Under the pieces are notes generated by a model, which saw nothing but the letters and a program-made list of their open reading frames with translations, did no database searches and was not told the DNA's origin. DNA of 30,825 bases from an uncultured Flavobacterium sp. (GTDB taxonomy: Bacteria > Bacteroidota > Bacteroidia > Flavobacteriales > Flavobacteriaceae). Numbering within the stretch: the first letter of the stretch is position 1; the number at the start of each line of letters is the position of its first letter. A program made the position numbers and the translations under genes. The stretch covers positions 1-30,825 of the forward strand of contig NZ_CAMLIX010000028.1 in assembly GCF_946479975.1 (NCBI RefSeq), written 5' to 3'. Of this stretch, positions 26,279 to 30,825 are shown one piece after another.

Positions 26279-26857
26279 ATGAGACCTTTAGATCCAGATA
26301 AAAGAGAGAAAATTTTAAAGTCAGTTTATGCACTTACAGGCAAACACGGACTTGCAAGCGTTACTATTTCAGGCATTAGCAAGACCGCCGGAATTGCTGC
26401 CGGAACGCTGTACATCTATTTTAAGAATAAAGAAGAAATTATACAGCTGGCTTATGCTGCCGTAGAAGATCAAATGACGCACGCGATGTTTGTTGACTTT
26501 GATATTAATAAGCCCATTAGACTTTCGCTTAAGCAGATTTATATTAACATGCTCAATTACAGGTTAGAAAACTATAACGAAACCGTTTTTATCGACCAAT
26601 ATATACAGTCTGGATACATTCAGCTAAATTTCGATAAACAGTTGGCAGAATATGAAAGACAGAATAAACCGCTGTATACTCTTTTAGAAAAAGGACAACA
26701 AGAAGGAATCATAAAAAAAGTAGATGCAATTGTACTTATCAGTTTTTTTGATGGTGCAGTACGCGCCTGTTCTACCAGTGTCATGCAAAAGTTATTTCCA
26801 CTAGACCAACAGCTTATGGATGACTATTTTGATATGATGTGGAGAGGAATGAGCTAA
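26279..26857 (+). CDS. TetR/AcrR-family transcriptional regulator
   Basis: The 192-residue product has an N-terminal TetR HTH (about 8-55): REKILKSVYALTGKHGLASVTISGISKTAGIAAGTLYIYFKNKEE, with the usual Gly-Tyr/Leu-Tyr-Ile-Tyr-Phe recognition helix end. A helical C-terminal ligand domain (60-190) is variable and does not reveal the inducer. An inverted repeat TTAAATGAA-N6-TTCATTTAA directly before this gene and an almost identical one before the following SDR gene (55 bases downstream) point to self-repression and repression of the SDR. It diverges from the PAS kinase gene, with 234 bases between. Confidence 0.92.
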   Translation: MRPLDPDKREKILKSVYALTGKHGLASVTISGISKTAGIAAGTLYIYFKNKEEIIQLAYAAVEDQMTHAMFVDFDINKPIRLSLKQIYINMLNYRLENYNETVFIDQYIQSGYIQLNFDKQLAEYERQNKPLYTLLEKGQQEGIIKKVDAIVLISFFDGAVRACSTSVMQKLFPLDQQLMDDYFDMMWRGMS

Positions 26858-26866
26858 ATCTGAATC

Positions 26867-26890
26867 TTAAATGAATATTTTTTCAATTAA
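26867..26890. promoter_or_regulatory. TetR operator, copy 2
   Basis: TTAAATGAA-TATTTT-TTCAATTAA repeats copy 1 (26246-26269) with the same half-sites, one mismatch and the same 6-base spacer. It lies between the regulator stop and the SDR ATG (22 bases before it), showing that the SDR has its own controlled promoter. Confidence 0.7.
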
Positions 26891-26912
26891 TACATTTTAA
26901 TAATTATATATT

Positions 26913-27704
26913 ATGAGCATTTTTAAAGACAAAACAATCATTATAACTGGAGCTGCTATGGGTCTTGGACTAGCAGCAAGTAAAGCTGTAGCACTCAAAG
27001 GAGCAAATCTTTCTATTGTAGATTACAACGCAGAAGCACTGGAAAAAGCAAAAGCAGAAATCCAGTCAGCAGCACCAGATTCAAAAATAATAACTATTGT
27101 AGCAGACGTTTCTGATGAACAAGCTGTTAAAAATTATGTAGACAAAACAGTTGAAGAGTTTGGCCGTATCGACGGCTTCTACAATAATGCAGGTATTGAA
27201 GGAAAACAAGCTTCAATAGTTGATTATGATATCAATATATTTAAAAAAGTAATTGATATCAATCTTATGGGTGTGTATTACGGTCTTAAATACGTGATTC
27301 CGGTAATGCAGAAACAAGGTGGAGGAAAAATTGTAAACGTAGCTTCTGTTGGCGGAATCAGAGGTGTTGTTAATCAGATGCCGTATGTAGCAAGTAAACA
27401 TGCCGTTTCGGGTATGACAAAAAATGCAGCTATAGAATATGGCAAAGATGGAATATATACTAATGCAATAGCACCTGGAGCTATTTTGACACCAATGGTG
27501 GCAGAAGCTTTTAAACAGGTAAATCCATCCGATCCAAAAGCGGCTGAAACAACATATGCACAAAGAAATCCAACAAGACAGCTGGGTAAACCAGAAGATG
27601 TTGGAAATCTAGTGGCGTTTCTACTCAGCGATGAATGCCAGTATGTTAATGGACAGACTATTGCCATTGACGGAGGTGAATCTAACCTTTATGGTAATTC
27701 ATAA
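26913..27704 (+). CDS. Short-chain dehydrogenase/reductase, glucose 1-dehydrogenase-like
   Basis: The 263-residue product is a classical SDR: cofactor loop TGAAMGLGLAASKA (residues 12-25), acidic residue D37 after beta-2 (SIVDYNAEA) suggesting NAD preference, NNAG (about 91-94), catalytic Ser in NVASVGG, Y-x-x-x-K in YVASKHAV and C-terminal GQTIAIDGGES. It reduces or oxidises a small alcohol/ketone, but the substrate cannot be deduced. It is controlled probably by the adjacent TetR through operator copy 2 and ends at a strong terminator. TetR plus SDR pairs often handle reactive carbonyl or xenobiotic compounds (inference). Confidence 0.92.
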   Translation: MSIFKDKTIIITGAAMGLGLAASKAVALKGANLSIVDYNAEALEKAKAEIQSAAPDSKIITIVADVSDEQAVKNYVDKTVEEFGRIDGFYNNAGIEGKQASIVDYDINIFKKVIDINLMGVYYGLKYVIPVMQKQGGGKIVNVASVGGIRGVVNQMPYVASKHAVSGMTKNAAIEYGKDGIYTNAIAPGAILTPMVAEAFKQVNPSDPKAAETTYAQRNPTRQLGKPEDVGNLVAFLLSDECQYVNGQTIAIDGGESNLYGNS

Positions 27705-27723
27705 AGCGAGATATTTTATATTT

Positions 27724-27762
27724 AAAGCAGATTATAGCGTAAGCTGTGATCTGCTTTTTTTA
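27724..27762 (+). terminator. Strong rho-independent terminator
   Basis: AAAGCAGATTATAGC, loop GTAA, GCTGTGATCTGCTTT: a 15-bp stem (some G-T pairs) followed by a run of T. It ends the TetR-SDR unit. Confidence 0.9.
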
Positions 27763-27840
27763 TTTAGTAATTGCATTTAAATTTATTTAATATTGTAAAA
27801 CAAAGAGGCAGTAGCCATTAAACAGAAAACGCACTATCTT

Positions 27841-28413
27841 ATGGATGAAATGATGGACAGAATGAATTGTTATTACAATCTCTCACCAAATACTATTGAA
27901 GCTATGCGCAATATCTGTTACACGAAGATTTTTAAAAGAGACGAAATTATATTACGAGCTGGTGATACGGCACGTAATTATTACTTTGTAAAATCTGGTC
28001 TGCTTGGTTATTACGGTAGCGACAAAAATGGAACTTCTATCTATAAAATATTTTTTGAAGAAAACAGCTTTTGCGCTTCCACCTCTTCTCTTATTGAAGA
28101 CAAACCAAGTCTATTTTCTATAGACGTTTTAGAAGATTCTGAACTTATTGTTTGTCCTGCTGATAAATTTAGAAAACTAATCAGCGAACATCATGATCTG
28201 GCTTTATTTTATATTGCTTATCTGGAGAAAAACTGGGTTGTAAAAAAAGAGCCGTTGGAAATTATATTAAAATCAGCCTCAGCAAAAGAACGTTACCTTA
28301 CCTTACTTCAAAATACAAAACTTGTCAAACGCCTCAAGCAGCATCAAATTGCATCTTACTTAGGTGTCACGCCAACACAGCTAAGCAGAATACGTAAAGT
28401 TTTAGATTCTTAG
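27841..28413 (+). CDS. Crp/Fnr-family transcriptional regulator
   Basis: The 190-residue product has an N-terminal cyclic-nucleotide-binding-like beta-roll (about 15-125; FKRDEIILRAGDTARNYYFVKSG, GLLGYYGSDKNGTSIYKIFFEENSF). A helix connector and a C-terminal HTH follow, with recognition helix QHQIASYLGVTPTQLSRIRKVL (about 167-188). The Arg/Ser residues that bind cAMP in E. coli Crp are not retained, and no Fnr cysteines are seen, as is usual in this Bacteroidota subgroup; the signal is unknown. It is monocistronic, and its 3' side holds the promoter module of the esterase. Confidence 0.88.
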   Translation: MDEMMDRMNCYYNLSPNTIEAMRNICYTKIFKRDEIILRAGDTARNYYFVKSGLLGYYGSDKNGTSIYKIFFEENSFCASTSSLIEDKPSLFSIDVLEDSELIVCPADKFRKLISEHHDLALFYIAYLEKNWVVKKEPLEIILKSASAKERYLTLLQNTKLVKRLKQHQIASYLGVTPTQLSRIRKVLDS

Positions 28414-28568
28414 TTTTTGAAAAATGCGACAAATTTTTATTTCTGATCTCATATTAATTGAGGTTAAAAATATTTTTCCTCGTTTATTTCTTCTAATAGT
28501 TTTGTTTAAAAAATCATTTTTAAAGATGTGGTACTAAATGTATATGTCTGTTTTTATTTTTTTCATTT

Positions 28569-28613
28569 CAACATATGTTAATGCTTTAAAGTAAGGGACA
28601 GAATAATTTTGTC
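28569..28613 (+). promoter_or_regulatory. Promoter module A (palindrome plus -7 box) before the esterase
   Basis: The palindrome AACATATGTT (28570-28579) is followed, at a fixed distance, by GACA and the -7 box TAATTTTG (28604-28611), 26 bases before the esterase ATG. The same elements with the same spacing recur at 29645-29689 before the T9SS protein gene, with about three quarters of positions shared. This supports co-regulation. Confidence 0.6.
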
Positions 28614-28637
28614 ATCATAATTTTAAATATTTACAAA

Positions 28638-29435
28638 ATGATAAAATCTATCTTGTTATGGACCGTATTAAGCATCAACACCATCTGTTTGGCACAGAAA
28701 GTAGATACTTTAGAGGTTTACAGTGCTTCAATGCAGAAAAAAATCAAAACTTTAGTGATAAGTCCGGATCAGAAAATAAAAAAAAATATACCGAGCGTAT
28801 ACATTCTGCACGGTTACAGCGGTAACCCTAAAAGAACAATGCAGCAAGACATTCCTTCACTTCTTAATTTAAGCCGTGAAATGCAGACCTACTTTATTCT
28901 GCCTGATGGAAATTACGACAGCTGGTACATTGATAGTCAAACAACTGGTTCAAAATATGAAACCTTTATAGCAAAAGAATTGGTTTCATACATCGATGAA
29001 CACTACAAAACAGATCCTTCTAAAACTGCCATTATGGGATGGAGCATGGGCGGACATGGCGCGCTTTACATAGGAGCAAGACATCAAAATATTTTTGAAG
29101 TTATTGGGAGTATTTGCGGAGCTCTAGATTTTACCTATTATGGAAAAGATTACGGTGTACAGAAACTGCTTGGTGAAAACAATGCAACTTGGAAAGAATA
29201 TACAGCACTCTCTCAAATAAACCGTTTAGTCAATTCAAAGCAAAAAATCTTAATTAGCTGCGGAACAGATGATTATTTAATTGGCCAAAATCGCGAACTT
29301 CATCAAAAATTGATTGATCTTAAAGTTCCTCATATTTACGAAGAGCGTCCCGGAGCACATGATGCGGCATATTGGTCAAAAGCAGCTGATACGCAGTTAT
29401 TTCAGATCAACAATTTCTTTAAAGAAATAGAATAA
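28638..29435 (+). CDS. Secreted alpha/beta-hydrolase, esterase D / feruloyl-esterase type
   Basis: The 265-residue product has a signal peptide (MIKSILLWTVLSINTICLAQ) and an esterase (PF00756) fold: PSVYILHGYSGN (oxyanion strand), nucleophile elbow GWSMGGHGA, the acidic residue in GTDDYLIGQN and catalytic His in GAHDAAYW. Such proteins hydrolyse ester bonds of S-formylglutathione, acyl chains or cell-wall/plant esters; the signal peptide excludes a cytosolic role. It is monocistronic with promoter module A, shared with the following T9SS gene, so the two may be produced under the same condition. Confidence 0.9.
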   Translation: MIKSILLWTVLSINTICLAQKVDTLEVYSASMQKKIKTLVISPDQKIKKNIPSVYILHGYSGNPKRTMQQDIPSLLNLSREMQTYFILPDGNYDSWYIDSQTTGSKYETFIAKELVSYIDEHYKTDPSKTAIMGWSMGGHGALYIGARHQNIFEVIGSICGALDFTYYGKDYGVQKLLGENNATWKEYTALSQINRLVNSKQKILISCGTDDYLIGQNRELHQKLIDLKVPHIYEERPGAHDAAYWSKAADTQLFQINNFFKEIE

Positions 29436-29503
29436 AATTTCAATACAAAGAGGTTAAAAATAAACGTCAAGTTTTCTTCAAAACCTTAAAATCATATAGA
29501 GAT

Positions 29504-29542
29504 TAGCCGGCTATTCTTTACGAATAGTTCGGCTTTTTTTTT
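29504..29542 (+). terminator. Rho-independent terminator after the esterase
   Basis: AGCCGGCTATTC, loop TTTA, GAATAGTTCGGCT forms a stem with one bulge, followed by a long T run (nine T). Confidence 0.85.
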
Positions 29543-29817
29543 GAAGATCATAAAACTTCAATTCATTCATATTTAAGAATCATTAGAAAATCCTATCTAA
29601 AAGTACTCCAGAAGTGACGCAGCTTGATTTAAATTCCATTGTATCAACATATGTAAATGTTTTTTATAAAAAGACAAGTTAGTTTTGTCTTCTAAATTTC
29701 AACTCTAACCACCTCAGAACATCTTGCCAAAAAAAATGCAATTGATTGTATTACAATGCTGGATGGAAAATTAATTACTGCTTTTATAAAATTTTCAAAC
29801 CTTTAACTATAAAATTT
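29543..29817. other. Intergenic region with promoter module B and 5' leader
   Basis: The whole gene-free stretch runs from 29436 to 29817 (382 bases). It holds the esterase terminator, promoter module B and a leader of about 125 bases between the -7 box and the ATG. I see no coding frame with a ribosome binding site and no clear structured RNA. Confidence 0.6.
29645..29689 (+). promoter_or_regulatory. Promoter module B before the T9SS gene
   Basis: AACATATGTA (29646-29655, nearly palindromic), GACA and -7 box TAGTTTTG (29680-29687) repeat module A at 28569-28613 with the same 38-base distance from the first element to the TTTTG. The -7 box is about 130 bases before the ATG, so a long leader would be expected. 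Confidence 0.6.
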
Positions 29818-30300
29818 ATGAAATTCAAAAAAACGACGCTATCACTCGCGGTCATCCTATTGGGTTTAGAAAGTATTAGTGCCCAACAAAGTACAACTGC
29901 ATCTGGAGGTGAAACCACCGGCAGTACTGGCAATTTGAGTTATACTGCGGGGCAGTCATTTTATACTATAGATAACGGATCAGGCGGTACTCTTTTAAAA
30001 GGAATGCAGCAACCGTATGAAATCAGCACCACTCTTGGTATTGATGAATTTGGTATTAATTTAAAAATGACTGTTTACCCTAACCCAACAGCAGATTTAT
30101 TATCGCTTTCTGTTTTGGATCATAGTTCCTCCAATATGTCTTTTATTCTTAGAGATCTAAACGGAAGACAACTGCAAAGGAATGTGATTAGTAATGAAAT
30201 AACCTCAATACAAATGGATCCTTATCCATCGGCTGTTTATTTTTTACTAGTAATGCGAAATGAAAAACCCATAAAAACTTTTAAGATTCTAAAAAACTAG
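29818..30300 (+). CDS. Small secreted protein with T9SS C-terminal sorting domain
   Basis: The 160-residue product (from ATG 29818) has a signal peptide (MKFKKTTLSLAVILLGLESISAQ), a short Gly/Ser/Thr-rich segment with TAGQSFYTIDNGSGGTLLKG and QQPYEIS, and a C-terminal type A T9SS sorting domain (about 90-160: MTVYPNPTADLLSLSV, FILRDLNGRQL, YFLLVM, TFKILKN). It should be exported to the cell surface or medium. Between signal and sorting domain only about 50 residues remain, so it is a minimal cargo. The upstream in-frame ATG at 29746 would hide the signal peptide and is rejected. It ends three bases before the collagen-like gene, so they are probably co-transcribed. Confidence 0.9.
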   Translation: MKFKKTTLSLAVILLGLESISAQQSTTASGGETTGSTGNLSYTAGQSFYTIDNGSGGTLLKGMQQPYEISTTLGIDEFGINLKMTVYPNPTADLLSLSVLDHSSSNMSFILRDLNGRQLQRNVISNEITSIQMDPYPSAVYFLLVMRNEKPIKTFKILKN

Positions 30301-30303
30301 CAT

Positions 30304-30825
30304 ATGAAAAAAAACTACTTAATTATTACATTTTTACTACTATCACTCGCACTTCAGGCGCAGGCACCTGAAAAAATGAGTTTTCAGGCAGTAATAAGAA
30401 ATCAATCCAATACTTTAGTGATCAATCAATCTGTGGGAATGCAGATTAGCATTTTAAAGGGAGCAATAAACGGTACTCCTGTTTATGTAGAAACTCAAAA
30501 TCCAACTTCGAATTCAAACGGATTAATAACTTTAGAAATCGGGGACGGGACGGTAAAACAGGGCAATTTCAGTTCAATTGACTGGTCAGCAGGTCCGTAT
30601 TTTATTAAAACAGAAACAGATCCTTCAGGCGGAACATCGTATACAATAGCTGGCACTTCGCAATTATTGAGTACGCCTTACGCTTTATATGCAAAAACAA
30701 GCGGAAGTTCTTTACCAGGACCACAAGGACTTAAAGGAGATACTGGATTAAAGGGCGCAGCAGGACCTCAAGGTGTTAAAGGTGATACCGGATTAACTGG
30801 AGCATCACGATCAAAAGCAGTGAAC
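30304..30825 (+). CDS. Collagen-like secreted protein, 5' part
   Basis: The gene is cut by the window end; 174 codons are visible. A signal peptide (MKKNYLIITFLLLSLALQAQ) leads to a globular segment (about 22-133; MSFQAVIRNQSNTLVI, GLITLEIGDG, LLSTPYALYA) typical of Bacteroidota surface proteins. Then come Gly-X-Y triplets from residue 139: GPQ GLK GDT GLK GAA GPQ GVK GDT GLT GAS. The last visible residues (RSKAVN) leave the triplet pattern, so either the repeat is short or the end is an assembly artefact. Collagen-like repeats form triple helices in surface fibres and adhesins. It begins three bases after the T9SS gene stop and probably forms an operon with it. Confidence 0.85.
   Translation, partial: MKKNYLIITFLLLSLALQAQAPEKMSFQAVIRNQSNTLVINQSVGMQISILKGAINGTPVYVETQNPTSNSNGLITLEIGDGTVKQGNFSSIDWSAGPYFIKTETDPSGGTSYTIAGTSQLLSTPYALYAKTSGSSLPGPQGLKGDTGLKGAAGPQGVKGDTGLTGASRSKAVN

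Noticed and set aside
1..30825. CRISPR arrays, tRNA or rRNA genes, insertion sequences, prophage or toxin-antitoxin genes
   Set aside because: No regular repeat-spacer pattern, no tRNA cloverleaf, no transposase or integrase motif and no terminal repeats were seen on reading both strands.

Overview
The window looks like a chromosomal segment of a Flavobacterium-like member of the Bacteroidota. The evidence is low GC content, several start-proximal boxes matching the Bacteroidota -7 consensus TAnnTTTG, a type IX secretion (T9SS) C-terminal sorting domain, a TonB-dependent receptor of the OMP_b-brl_3 type with an N-terminal carboxypeptidase-like domain, and LytTR regulators paired with 7TM/LytS-type kinases. 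No rRNA, tRNA, CRISPR array, insertion sequence or phage gene is visible. The genus is an inference from gene style, not a proven identification.

Layout. 1-2.5 kb: 3' end of a DUF2490-type protein, a very acidic small protein, and a membrane-anchored endonuclease/exonuclease/phosphatase-family enzyme. 2.6-6.0 kb (minus): a three-gene unit egtD-egtB-(MalY/PatB-like C-S lyase), which together can be read as a compact ergothioneine pathway. 6.2-11.0 kb: a LytS/LytTR two-component pair transcribed away from a TonB-dependent receptor. 11.1-15.4 kb: a small DUF3185-like membrane protein, a GNAT acetyltransferase, an outer-membrane 'transporter' family protein and a UvrD/PcrA-like helicase. 15.5-19.7 kb: two SDR proteins (one with DUF2867) diverging from TIGR03643 - photolyase/cryptochrome-like - DUF2256, a recurring but poorly understood photolyase neighbourhood. 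19.8-21.3 kb: a ChrB-domain/AraC fusion regulator and a small exported protein. 21.4-26.0 kb (minus): Hsp20 and a soluble histidine kinase with about eight PAS domains. 26.2-28.4 kb: a TetR regulator and an SDR, each preceded by the same inverted repeat, and a Crp/Fnr-type regulator. 28.6-30.8 kb: a secreted esterase, a small T9SS protein and the start of a collagen-like surface protein. The esterase and the T9SS gene share one promoter module.

The most notable items are: (1) the photolyase-family protein, in which residues used by classical CPD photolyases for substrate and flavin contacts are replaced, embedded with TIGR03643 and DUF2256; (2) the egtD-egtB-C-S lyase operon, with a TAATG overlap linking egtB to an enzyme of a different type from the known EgtE; (3) the ChrB-AraC fusion; and (4) several matched cis-elements (a TetR operator pair, duplicated promoter modules, and direct repeats between the two-component genes and the TonB receptor). 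All functional statements are from sequence reading; no searches were run.
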